64,000 nt of DNA, taken from contig NW_024104620.1 in assembly GCF_003945595.2 (NCBI RefSeq), forward strand, positions 5,153,465 through 5,217,464, given 5' to 3'. Made by a program: the position numbers and the translations under genes. Every line of letters begins with the position of its first letter. Position 1 is the stretch's first letter. Source of the DNA: Pipra filicauda. Its lineage: Eukaryota; Chordata; Aves; Passeriformes; Pipridae. The notes beneath the pieces were generated by a model. It did no database searches and was not told where the DNA came from. It worked only from the letters and a program-made list of their open reading frames with translations. Positions 51,056 through 62,950 of this stretch are shown in pieces.

Positions 51056-54000
51056 AAAACGGAAAAAAAAAAAGAAAATTTATAAGTGCGGATCTGCCGT
51101 GTTTTCCCGCGTGCTGCCGGGGCCCAGTGAGTGTCCCTCCCTGTCCCCCCAGATAACCCCAAAATAACTAAGGAAAACCTTGCCACTCTCCAGCACAGAC
51201 CCCTGTTCAGGCTGAATAATTAATTTTAACTAATATTTATTTATGGGATTTTTTTTGTTTGACGGGAAAACGCTCCAGGGGCGCAAATTGAACGGAAAAA
51301 TTCGATGTGAGGTTCTGAAAGTGGTGTTGGGGATGGGGGGAAAAAAGGTGCCTTTCCCCTTCACTGCTGGGAAAACCTGTGGAAAATGGGGATTTTTCGT
51401 CCCAAGATTGCCTCACTCCCTCTCAAAATCCAAATCCTGGTGTTAAAAAATGCTGTTACCCCTCCTGCCACACCACCGAGGGCAGCGGCCAAGCTTTGTG
51501 CCAGGGGAATAAAATACAATGACGGGTGGGAAATGGGTCTAGGGTGGGGATTTTACTGCAAAGAAAACCATCTATTGCAATAAAAGCAGGATGGGATTTG
51601 TACTGGATGACTAGGGGGCAGATGGATTAGTCTGGGGTGGGACAGGGAGCTGGTGCACAGAACTCCCCTCCCCACCACCTTTCCTATTTATTGCTCCATT
51701 TTTAACCCACACAGTCTCTCCCACAGCCAGGATGGGACGAGGAGCTTTGCTAACTTGCTCCCTTGAAAAACCCCCAATTATTTTCATTTTTCCCCCAGCA
51801 GGTTCAGCTCTGAGGTCAGAGCCACACATGGGTTGGACTCTGTGGACACAGTTTTGGCCCCAGGATTTTCTATTCCGGGGGGCCCAATGCACCTGCAAAG
51901 CACAAGATGGGTCTCTGAGAGGGATTTTTTTTCCCCAAAACTAATGGTTTTTGCCCCAACCAGAACCTGGGGTGAGCCCAGGGCTTTGGGGAGAGCAGAT
52001 GCAGCCTCAGAGGAGCAGAACATCCCACATCTGCCAAAAAGGCAGCGCTGGGGAGCTCGTTAGACACATAACCATGGGCTGGATGCAGCACTTAATTAAC
52101 TAAGTTTACCAAAGAGCCCCCCTTTTTTGCGTGAAAATCTGATCTATGGGTCTGCTAGACCCGTTTTCCCGCTTTCTCCCATGCATCAAAGAAACCTCCA
52201 AGCACCCAAACCGCCCTGAAACCCAGATGCACCCACGGGTGCTCCAGGGATGGGGCCCATGCACAGCCTGGGAGCCCCCCAAAAACACCTCAACACCCGG
52301 CAGAAGCCGGGAATGAACCAGAGAAGCCGGAGGGGGAAGGGAGGCTGAAAGGAGAGGAGATTCTGCTAAATTATAAACCGCCCTTTTTTATGCATCTTTC
52401 ATGCACGGCACATAAATAATGGAGCAGGAGAGCCCGGCGTGCCGAGCTCGCTTACGGGAGGATGCGGGATGTGGAGGGGTGAGGACAGAGGGATGCAGGG
52501 TGGATGGTGGGGAAAGATGTGCCCAAGAGCCCGGTCCGGGCACCCCGCAGCCGTGCGTGGCCGGGAGATGATATTCTGAAGGAGGATTTAAGGATTAAAC
52601 TGGCCGCGGGGCAGGAGTTTATTGCATACATTATTTAACAGATGGCCCAACGCAGGCGGCCGGCTGCCTACGGTCTCCCCGGTGACCTTGGCTGGGAGAT
52701 GCTGGGGCTGGGAAGGGAGCCTGGTGCCGTCACCGTGCTCAGGTTACAGGGATCGGAGGGGGAAAAAAAAAAAAAAAAAAAAAAAAAAGGCACAAAAACC
52801 CGGGAGTCAGCACCCAGCAGCTCCAGCGCCAAATCCCCATGGAAACTGCAAAAAGCCCCACCCAACCCTGGCCCATATGGGCTGCTTGTTTTGGCAGGGG
52901 TGGGGAAAAAAAAGGAGGAAAAAATAAAATACATGGAAAAAGCCATTTGCAGGTTTATTTGCCAGAGGGAACTCGACAAGCAAGGCGCCAAGGTCCCAGC
53001 GGCACCCAGAGCACTTGCAAAATCCCACTCCCGTGCCCAAACACAGGCTTTAATCCCATTTTCCCGGGGACTTTGGCACTGGGGGAAGGTGCTGAAACAG
53101 TTGCTCTCCCAGCAAAGCCAACCCTGACCCCTCACACCCAGAACCAGGGGGTATTTTTATCCATCTCTAAAGCCGCTCGGTTTTCCACACACTTTAAGGC
53201 GTCAGCTCTTGGAAACCCCCTGGAATGACACCAGTCCCGTGGGACTCAGAGCATGGACACCCATTTTGGGGCTGGATCAATGTCCCCATCACTGATTACC
53301 CACACCACCAGAGCAGTTGGCAAATCTCACAGAAAAATGCCCCAAAATCGAGGGCAGTGGGTTGTAGTCAGAGCAGGGGATGGGGAGTGGGTGAGTCCCC
53401 CAAAGCTCTTCCCAAAAGGACGCCGATGTAGCAACTGCCCAAAATAAATATTCTCTTTTTCTTCCCCTCCTCCATCAAAACTAGGGCATGTTAAACTAGG
53501 CCAGCACTCCTAAAGTAATTTATTTATCATGGGGGGGGGAGCAAGGAGGGATGGCATGGGCTGCAGAGAGGGGATGCTCCACTCTGCCCCCAAATACTGT
53601 GGGTTTGGGGAATAAAATGGGTCAGTTTTTCCCTCTTTTCTCGCTGAAAGACCACAATTACTCAGAAGGAGGCAGCTTAAGTGACCTTTGGTGGAGAAGA
53701 CACAAAAATGGTCATTCTAATGGTATCAAACCCTTTTTGATCTGTTCGCTCCACTGTTTTCACCGTGTGGGGTTTGTGGTTTATATTGTGGCATTAAAAA
53801 GAAAATATGCTTTAGAAAAATAAAAAATGGGTAAAGACATGAAGGAAATTTTGCCCTGCTTAGAAACTCAATTTCCCCCCCCCCCCCTTCCTGCTTTTTT
53901 GACACAGGAAGGAGAAAAACCCAGTGGATGTCCAAAATCTCTCTGCCTATCCCTGCCTGGGAATGGGTCTGGACAAGAGGGGTTTGGCCAGCCCCCTCCT

Positions 54001-56003
54001 CCTGGGTGCTCCCCCATCAACTCTGGCCTTGGGGCCTTTTTGGGGGGCTTAATTTCCCTATACCTTCGGGTTTCCACTTGGGAGAAGAGGCTTCTGGTGG
54101 TATGGACCCAAAGTGCTGCTGGTTTGGGGGGTTTTGGGGTCTGCGGGTCCCCCGTCCCTGGGCTCTTTGTCCCACAGCCACTAGAGGCCACTGAGGCTCT
54201 GTGATCCCGCCTGATTTATTCATGCAGGACAGTTGGACACACATCAGCACCCAAAAATCTAAAACCAGGGGAAAATTACATATATTAGGTGCAGAGGCAG
54301 CAAAACTGGGGGAAAACAGGGCAGAGAAGGGCTGTTCACGAGCTCTGTTGGTGTCTCCAGGGATATCCCCACCCCGAGACCCTGAGAGGGACAGGGAAAG
54401 TGCTTTCCTCTCTCCAAATCTGTTCAAAGCTTTTCAGCTGCCCAGGACTGTGCTGAGCACTCGCAGGATTTTTGGGAGCCCTCCTCAATCTGAACACCTC
54501 CAGAGGACCGGGAGACGCTGCCCCACGTGCAGCAATCCCTCCTGGTCCAGCGCTTGGAAGAGCGCTGGGATCACCAGGAATTTTATGGAGTGGGTCAAGA
54601 AGACACTCCCAGGATGTGGCTCTCCCCACCTTGGGAATATCCTGCGAGAAAAATCCCTAAATCCCTCCTGCTGCTGCCTCGGGAAGCCTGGAAGAGGAAC
54701 TGCCTGTCTCCCCAGGCTCCTGATTTTCGTTTTGCCTGGAGTTAAAATTTTCTAGGATATTCTAAACAGCCGTTCCCACTAAAGAGGGAAACATCAGACA
54801 TCTTCATTTATCCACCGCTCCAGGTGTCAAACTGTTGCATGACAATAACAAGTGGGAGACACCTCACCCAAAAAAATGAGCGAAATTCCACTCGGAGCCA
54901 AATGCAGCAGCAGATGCTCAAATGAAAAACAAACCTGAGGCACCACCAGGCTCTGCAGCCCTGCCAAAGCCTTCCCAGACAAATAGTCTGTGCTTGGGGA
55001 GGGGGATTATATCTTTTGGGAGGTTGGGATGCCTGTGCAGCCTCCCATTTGGGTATTTTCAGACCCTCAGTGGGCAGGTGAGAACGGCCACTGCCTTCTT
55101 GGGGCTGCCCCAGTTCCCAGCCTCACTGGCTTTGGAAGAAGCTTCCCTGCCAGTGATTTTTCCAAGACAATTCCTCCCCTGGGTTCCAGCGGGATGTGCC
55201 TGTGACAGCAATTGCCCTGTTAAATTCCTGTTAGCAAAGCAACGCCAGGAATATGAAGGAAACCAGAGGAATTTGGGCTCCTCTCTGTGCTACAACATTA
55301 CAATTATTAATACATATAATGTATATAATGCATCACAATATTATATAATATATAATATTACATAATATATAAAAATAATACATTATATAATGTATAATAT
55401 TATCTAATATATCTCTAAAATAATATCTCTATATGAAAAAATTTGGCAGAGATATGTGTGACACCTGCATGAGACCCTTTACTTCGCAGATATCCCTTTT
55501 CCCATGGGAAAGAGGGAGCAGGGTCGGATATCCCCATGGGAAAAAGGGGAGCACAGGAACTGCTGGGAGCACCTCCTGGGGTCCCCGGAGCACATCTTGA
55601 AGCATCAGCCCCTTCCTGGGGTGGGAGAATAAAAGACAAGGAAGGAAAATAACCAAACCACAAAAATAACCCCCCAAACAGGGCCATGTGATCCAACACT
55701 CCGAAATACCCGGTGGTGAGTCACGGGTGCAGGGATGGGGCTGATCCAGCTCTGAGTCAGCCCGGGCAGCCGGTGCAGGCTGTTTGTGTCCCCCCCTCCC
55801 CAGCTCCCTGTTTCCCATTTTTGCTCCAAACCTGCACAAATATAAATAAATACTCTGTGACTCAGAGGCACGTGGTGGGGCTCAGCCCGCAGCAGCCCCT
55901 TCCAGCCACCTGAATTCCTGATGGTGCCACAGTGACAGGGCTGGACACACCTGAATCCCACAAAACCCAGGCCTGGGAACCTTTGAAATTTTTAAAATGT
56001 TTG

Positions 56004-56008
<5 letters not shown>
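51056..56008. other. CAMK2N1-VWA5B1 spacer, left part
   Basis: No gene was recognised. The stretch holds a 26-base A run (52763-52788), C runs (53877-53887), an AT-rich tract (about 55305-55430) and scattered AT-richer islands such as 52370-52430 and 53445-53530 that may be conserved noncoding DNA. Open frames here have no family resemblance that I can see. Confidence 0.45.
55305..55430. repeat. AT-rich tract (taatatataatatt)
   Basis: About 125 bases of A and T with 'ataatatataatatt' words make a smaller relative of the tract in AGMAT intron 4. Confidence 0.85.

Positions 56009-56048
<40 letters not shown>
56009..56048. repeat. (AC)20 microsatellite
   Basis: A pure dinucleotide run of 20 AC units, likely to vary in length between individuals. 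Confidence 0.98.
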
Positions 56049-56050
<2 letters not shown>

Positions 56051-59000
56051 GAGGTTCTCGTTGATGCCACTGCAAGGAAGCACTTGGGATTTTCCAACTA
56101 GCACTAATTAATTAGTATTTTCTCAGCTTAGTATCATTTTAAACATGAAGCACCAACTAACTCCCATTGGTCACAGGCAGGGGGAAGCCCATACAGAGCA
56201 GAGACCCTGCCCAGGATGGGGTGAAGCCTCAGGACACCCACACTGTGAGGGCTGGTGGGTGCTGGTAGAACTGGGATGAGGCTCAGCTCCCAGCTGGGTG
56301 CAATCCAGTCCCAGCCATTCCCAAGCCACAGCATCCTACGACATCCCCAGTGGGATGGAAAACACCAAGGGATGGGGCTGATTTGGAAGGAGGTAGCTTT
56401 CAGAAGCTGCCCTTGGGTTATTCCCACTGTATTTGAACAAATACATGTGGGAAACACCTCAGAGCTGGGTTTAATCCCCACAGAGTTTAACCTCCTGGTG
56501 GGGTTGATCCCCAGCCTCATCCCAGGTTAATGCACCATTCCTATGCCGCAGGATAAGGAAGGGCAAAAGGCAGGATCAGGATGAGACCCGGCAGCATCCT
56601 CAGCATCCTCAACCAGTTTCCATAGCAACAGGTTCGGCCCCAGATCGGCTGGTGGGTGCTGGGAAGCAGGGACGAGGAGGGGGGTCAGAGGGGCTCCAAG
56701 AGGAGCAAAAAAAGGGTTTAATAAGGAAAATCACTTTGCACCTCAGTGCCCCAGGAGCAAGAGGAGGCTGAGACCGAGCTCTCAGAGCTGTGACCCAAAG
56801 CAAATCCCCCAGGACAGCCCTGTCAGGGCATTTGGGAAGCTGCCCCCCATCCCGTCGCCTCTGCCCAGCACAGACCCTCATCAGCCCATTCCAGGTGTAT
56901 CAGCATTCCCAGTTCAATTCACAGCGCAGCCAGGAAGCCTGGAGCTCTGCTACAGCCTTTCCTGTCTCTAGCCGGGAGCAAACAGCCACAAGACCCCAAG
57001 GCACCCACCCTACAGCCCTGAACGCCAGGAAAACACACATCCAGGGAATGATCCGGAGGCAGCCGCCCACCCCCGCGGCCGTGCAGCCGGCTGCGGCACT
57101 GTTACACAAGGCTCCCGGCGCTTGCATAAGCAGCAGCAGCGAGCACAGCCCCAAGGAAAGAGGAAAAACGAGCGGGAATCACGGCCCTGAAGCCGTGCCG
57201 TGGGATGGGATCCGTGCCCAGAGCCCGTATCCCGCAGGGGGATCCCGTGGGATCCACGGCAGGGATATTGTGCAGCCAGAGCCATCCCTAAAAGAGGTGA
57301 TGCAGCCCCCCTGAAGCATGACTGACCCCATCCCTTCACCATCTTTGCTGGAGAGACCCAAAATAGCAGGAATTCAATCCATCACAGCTGGAGAAAAGCT
57401 GCCAGAATGCCCAGAGCCAGCGAGCAGCCTGCACACCAGCCCTACGGCATCCAGCACACTCGCCTGCCTCCACTTCCAGACCTGGAATTGGAGCTATCCC
57501 CAGGGAAGACCATTTTCTAAAGCCTTTTAACCAAGCAGGTGTTGGGGAAGCGCCTTGCAGGGCTGGGGCAGGTTGGGAGCAGCATCACCCACTCCTGGGG
57601 AGCCTCTGCAGAGCAGGATTCCTGTGGATGAGCACCAGCCTTCTGCTCCCAGTCCTCATCCCAGAGGAATAAGCACTGCCTTTAAACCAGCACCACATCA
57701 GCACCCAGAGGTGCATTTGGCCAAACCCCTGGTAATTTTGCACAGGGCAGCTCACCCTTTTTTTGCCCCCAAACACATTGTTTCTACTCATCGTGGTGCT
57801 TTGGCACCAGCCCATCACAAGCTATCACAAGCACATGGCAAGGGAGGGTTGCACGGACCTGCAACCCCAACCAGAGCACCTCTCCCAAGGGATTTACACC
57901 CTCTCCAGGATTCCTTTACAGGATTTCCATGGCCTGTGCCCTACTGCATTGGGGCTGATGCATGTTTTGACCCCAACACCTTCCCATCCCACAAACCCCC
58001 ACACTCCTGCTACCTGCTCTCCTTATTTTCCTGCCTCGTGCACAGAAAGGGTTAACAACAAAAAGCCAAGAAATCCCCTAATTTAATGACCAGGGAAGCC
58101 CACAGACATCTAGCTCAGTGTTCTAAACATCTGTAATATCACATCCACGTGTTGAAGAGATTTCATGACTTTGACAATTAGAGGGGCCCCAAAAGTCTGT
58201 GCATGGAGCAGAAAAGCACTTGCAGGACTCGTGTGCATCCCAGCCCAGCTCACACTTCCCATGGCAGAGGTGACTTTACAGGTGTCACAGAAGACAGAAA
58301 ACCAGAAAAGGTCATTGCACAGCAGGGGTGATTCTCCTGATTTAAATGCAACCCCTAAAATCAATGTTGCAAAGCCATAGGCACACCCGTGACCCCTGGG
58401 CAGTGAATCCAGCTCCCTGCAGACAAGGGGACAAATTTCTATCGTCCTTCCTTACATGGGGAATGGCACTACAGGGACAAAAATAGTCCCAAAAAGCAGA
58501 GCACTGGGACAACCAGCTCACTGGCAGGGTTAGACACCAAAAGCATGCACCTATCCCCTAAACCTTGAGGTCCTCTGAGATCACCTGAGATCCCCTAAAC
58601 CTTGGACTTGGGCCTTATATCGCCTTTAGGATAAAAAACAAAATCACAAAAACTTAGTGCAGCTGTGCTGGGAGTGAGCACAGGGAGGGAAAACAACCCA
58701 AAAGAACCCAAACCTCAGGCCCTTGAAGAGCTCCCAGCTCCAAAATGGGGATGCGACCATCTGATTGCCCCTAAAAGACATTATGAAGGTGCTGCCCAGT
58801 GAACTGCATGTGTGAGACCCCCCAAAGCCTCCCCAGAGTGTCTGTTTTGCTGGGGTGCAGCAGAGCTGTGGGAGGTGGCGAGGGCGACGCGTGAAATCGC
58901 AGGGGGACCGGCAGCTATTTCTGCTCCGTGTCAGCACCCACTGACAGCACCCTGAGAACACAGCAAAGCTCCAGGCGTCTTTTTTCCATGCGAAATCCAC

Positions 59001-60775
59001 CTGTGTATGTCTGTATTTCCACATTGTCCCCACAGGATTGAAACTTTTTGGGTTTTGGGTGCTGAGCTGAGGAGTTTGGGGTCAAAGTGAGCTTCTGGCG
59101 GGCGCTGCACTGCACCCATGGGATTGGCTTTTAGGCTCCCAAGACTCCTCATTCCTCCTTATCTGATGGGCAGAAGCCTCTAGAAATCCCTTCTCCTTCC
59201 TTCTGCTCAGGGTCACTCTTTTTTTTTTTTCCCCCCTTAATTTCTGGGTCTTGGAGTGAGAGCCAGAAAAATGCAGCTGATTGTGTAACGTTTTTCTCAA
59301 AAAGCTTCTTAAACAGTCACATATTTCTATTGGATTTCCCTTGCCCTTCGCTGCTGATTACTGGAGTATTTATATATAAATAGAAGCTGTCTTCCCCATA
59401 ATCTGCTTGTTTCTCCTAATTAACTCGGGGCTGTTCTCCTCGGGCTGCTCAGCCCTTGGGTTTTGAGGGTGCCAGCACCGAGCAGCACTCAGTGAACCCA
59501 AATCTGCCAAATTTCAGCTGAAATTGCTTTTTACCTGGGTCTGAGGGAGCGAAACCCTCCTTTCCAAACTTTACGTGCTCAGCGTCTGTCCCATCCTCCC
59601 AACCCCCAGCTCAGGGAAGTGCTCGAATGCGGGTTCTTCATCTTCCTCCCTCCTCGCAAAAACTTTTCCTGTAATTTATGGAACGTCTCGATTTGATAAT
59701 TATTTTAATCATTATTACTCATCTTTCCCCTTTCTTCCCCCCTTCCCCCCCCCCCCCCCAAAAAACTTCGTCCCGGGGCCTGCCAATCACTTTAATAGCT
59801 GTTTACAACCTATCATCAAGTCTTGCATAACATCCACATGACTTCGCTCAGATGCCTCCGGCACCCGAAAGCTGCCCCTGAGCTCTATTTCAGGAGCGAT
59901 GGAGCCCACAGCACCAACCGGCTGCATCCCCCGCCGGCATGCCCGGGTCCTGGGATGGGGAAAATCGGAGGGGAAAAACGCATCCCCGGAGCAAAACTAT
60001 TTTGTAGTTAGTACGAGACAACCCCACGCAGCTCCGTGGCCCAGGTTTTGGGGGTGAGGGTTGGTTTGGAACCCCCCCCCCACGCCGTCATCGCAGTAGG
60101 TGTTGTTCTGTTGCACCTACTGGAGAGATCAGGAGCTAAAAGCCCTGGAACAGCCCTTGGATAGCTGCGGATGCTCCGGTGGGTCCGTGGCTGCACCGTG
60201 GCCTCTGCCCCCCCACTCTCCTCAGCAGCAATGGGACAAACACACACAAACACATGGCAAACGCTGTTAAAACCCTCGTTTCCCAGCAAAGTTCTCCACC
60301 CCGAGGCATCGCCCGTCGGCGGTGGGTTGGCGGGGGACGGGGGCAGAGGCACAATCTGTGCAGGAACGGCTGCCAGCCCTTTTCGGCAGGCGATGGTTTG
60401 GTTGTGGGGCGGGGTGGGGGGGGGGGACACACGACACACGACGGCTCTTTTTTAAGCTCTCCCGTCCTCCCCCTCTCCCGCAGGTTTCATAACCCTTCAA
60501 AGCACGAAAAGGCTCCTCCGGTTCCCGGCTAATGAGCCCCTGCGGAGGAGGAGCCGCGGCCGTGGCAGGAGGGATGTTTGGCAGGAAAAATCACCCCTCC
60601 GCGGCCTGGGGACACGGAGGGGGTCTCTGCGGGGTCCCACCATCCACCACAACCCCAGGGGTGCAGATTTGCACCAGCGCTGCCCCAATTTGGCCGGTTA
60701 TCTCCCCGAAACGCCCCTTGGCACGATGCTGCCCGGGGCTTGGAAGTCTCTCCCTCCCCGTGCAGACGCTGCGTG
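56049..60775. other. CAMK2N1-VWA5B1 spacer, middle part
   Basis: No gene was recognised. Possible regulatory islands are at 56100-56150 (a TTAATTAAT-like palindrome), 59300-59420 (with 'atttatatataaatag') and 59660-59840 (an AT-rich block with 'aatcactttaatagc'). A C run lies at 59746-59759. Confidence 0.4.
56616..56629. promoter_or_regulatory. Imperfect RFX X-box
   Basis: GTTTCCATAGCAAC matches the RFX palindrome with one weak position in each half. No gene start was recognised nearby. Confidence 0.35.
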
Positions 60776-60882
60776 CAAATATTTATTTACACAGCGTAAA
60801 GAGGTTTATTTGTTAAGCTACAGCTGACAACTGTATCCAAACTAATTTCTCTTAATTAGGCACTTGCGGTCACCTTGGCAAC
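60776..60882. promoter_or_regulatory. Candidate enhancer: forkhead-like, homeodomain and RFX motifs
   Basis: An AT-rich block stands out from GC-rich flanks. It holds a forkhead-like 'atttatttacac' (60781-60792), a homeodomain TTAATTAG (60852-60859) and a perfect X-box GTCACCTTGGCAAC (60869-60882). No exon is near. It would be a distal element of VWA5B1 or CAMK2N1 if functional. Confidence 0.4.
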
Positions 60883-61198
60883 AGCACCGGAGCGCCCTTC
60901 CTTAAGGCGATAACTTAATGGGGTGAAAATCCCCTTGGATGTAAAGGGAATGCTGAGGGGGATCTTCTGGAGACCCTGGGGCTGGAGACATCCATCTCCC
61001 CTCTTTGGGACACCCACTCCTCTCCGGAGATGGAGTCCAGAGGGGGAAAATTGGCCCAGAATTGTCTGGTTTTTGTGATATACAGAGGTCACCAAAAGTA
61101 GGAGGGCACTGAAGCAGGTCCTTGCTTGCCAAGAGGAAAATAAGGGGTGACTTAGCTCCTACATCTCGCTTTGGGTTGGAAAAGGTGATGGCTGCTTC

Positions 61199-61229
61199 AT
61201 TAATACCTGTAATTACACTGCTAATTAAG
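61199..61229. promoter_or_regulatory. Cluster of homeodomain-type TAAT sites
   Basis: Three AT-rich cores (ATTAAT, GTAATTAC and CTAATTAAG) occur within 31 bases. This suits a homeodomain-bound element, but function is inferred from the motif density only. Confidence 0.3.
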
Positions 61230-61734
61230 GAAGGTGTGGGTTTTTGGCATCCTCACAATGACCCAGGTGACAGGGTAAATTGCTGAAAGCCCTGATAAGA
61301 GAGAGCAGCAGGAATTCTCTGCTCCATCTCTGCCTCATAGAAGAATTAAACCAAATTTCCCCTGTTTTTTTAAAACCCTGGATCCATGGGTTTTACAGAG
61401 TGCTCTGCAACGTGGGGTTTGCAAAACCCAGCTCCTCAAAACCCAAAGGAAGCACCTTCCGCTTTGAAATCCAGATCTAAACTCAAGCACTAAATTAAGA
61501 TGGGGTTTTTTTTTTGGGGGGGGTGGGGTATTTTGTTGCACAGCCACACAACGATCCAGCCAGCTGAGGTGTCCCCAGGGAAAGCCACCAAGAACCCACC
61601 CCAAAAGAAAAGACTCACACCGGGAAGTCAAGCAGGCTGTGATTTACTGGGACAACAACACTTCTGCAACAGAGAACACGACTGTGCTGAGGCACCTGGC
61701 CAGCAAACCTGCAGCACCATTGAGCATCACCAGC

Positions 61735-62045
61735 TGGGGACCTGGAGAGGTGACACCAGAGCAGAGACTGGAGGGATCCTCCTGAGGACCCTGAAGAGCT
61801 GACACTGAGAACAGAGACCAGAGGGATCCTCCTTGGGACCCCGGAGAGGTGACACCACTGCAGAGACCAGAGAGTTTGTTCACGGTCCTGGGAACCCAGG
61901 AGAGGTGACACCAGAGAAGAGACTGGAGGGATCTGCCTGGAGACCCTGGAGAGCTGACACTGAGAGCAGAGACCAGAGAGAAGCTCCTGGGGACCCCAGA
62001 GAGGTGACGCCAAGCGCAGAGACCAGAGGGGTGCTCGGGGTCCCC
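61735..62045. repeat. Minisatellite (about 50 bp unit) downstream of VWA5B1
   Basis: About six copies of a 49-58 base unit with 'ggaccctggagaggtgacac' followed by 'cagagaccagagggatcct'. Copies alternate between 'gaggtgacacc' and 'gagctgacact' forms, a sign of a two-unit higher-order repeat. Confidence 0.9.
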
Positions 62046-62950
62046 ATTGTCCCTCCCATCTGCTCCCCAGACATGCAGACACAAGACAGAAGCCTGGTGG
62101 GACATGGCAAGGCTGCTCCATGCCAAGGAAAGGAGTGAAAGGCAGCAGGTTTTGGATGGGCTCCACGGGCATCACAGCCATGCCAGAGACAGAGACGTGC
62201 GATTCCCTCCATAGGCACTTGATCCTTCAATCCCAGGTGCCCCTGCTCTGCCTGTGAAGCTTTGAAGGCACACATTGGCTGCAAGGGGTCTCACAAACTC
62301 CCTCTGGGGTTGCAGGGGGGCTGAGGGAGCCCAGCACCGTGTGGATGGGATGGGGTTTGGTCCCAGTCTCCAACTGGCTCAGCTTGTTGGTGCGTGGCTG
62401 GGCTTGATCCTCCTGGCTGTGACAGCAGGGCTGCTGTTCAGATGGTCATTCCCAGCCCAGATTCCCTTTGATCCATGTGATGAGCATGTTGTCAGATGTT
62501 AATCTTCCCTGGAAGCCATCTGAGATGGCAGGAGCCAGTCAGGAGCCTCAGGAGGGCAGGGACTCAGGGCTGGGGGGCTGCAGCAGGGGCTTGGCAGCAA
62601 TTTGGGACTGGGAAGAGGCAGCCCAAGCACGGACAGGGCAAGTGGAGTAGGCAGCAAGATCTGCTCTGGGAACCAGAAGGAACCAGGATCAGAGGAAACT
62701 GCTGTAGCTGGAAGTGCTGTTCCAGCTGAAAATAAATAGCAAGAGCAGCTGAAGGTTCCCTCCCAGGGCAAAACTCCAACTGCTGAGTGCAGGATGGAGC
62801 CTGGACTGCTCCATTCACAGGGTTTGCTCTAATAAACACACATAGCCCTGCAGCAGAGGAGCTCCTTGAAGGCTTGGAGGTGTTTCCTTAAGGTTTGATC
62901 CCTGCTCCTGCACCCTCAGTAATCCGCCCAAGCGTCCCTCCTCACCCTCT
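62046..62950. other. Probable VWA5B1 3' flank
   Basis: No exon was recognised and no clear minus-strand AATAAA was found, so the VWA5B1 transcript end cannot be placed. Confidence 0.4.
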
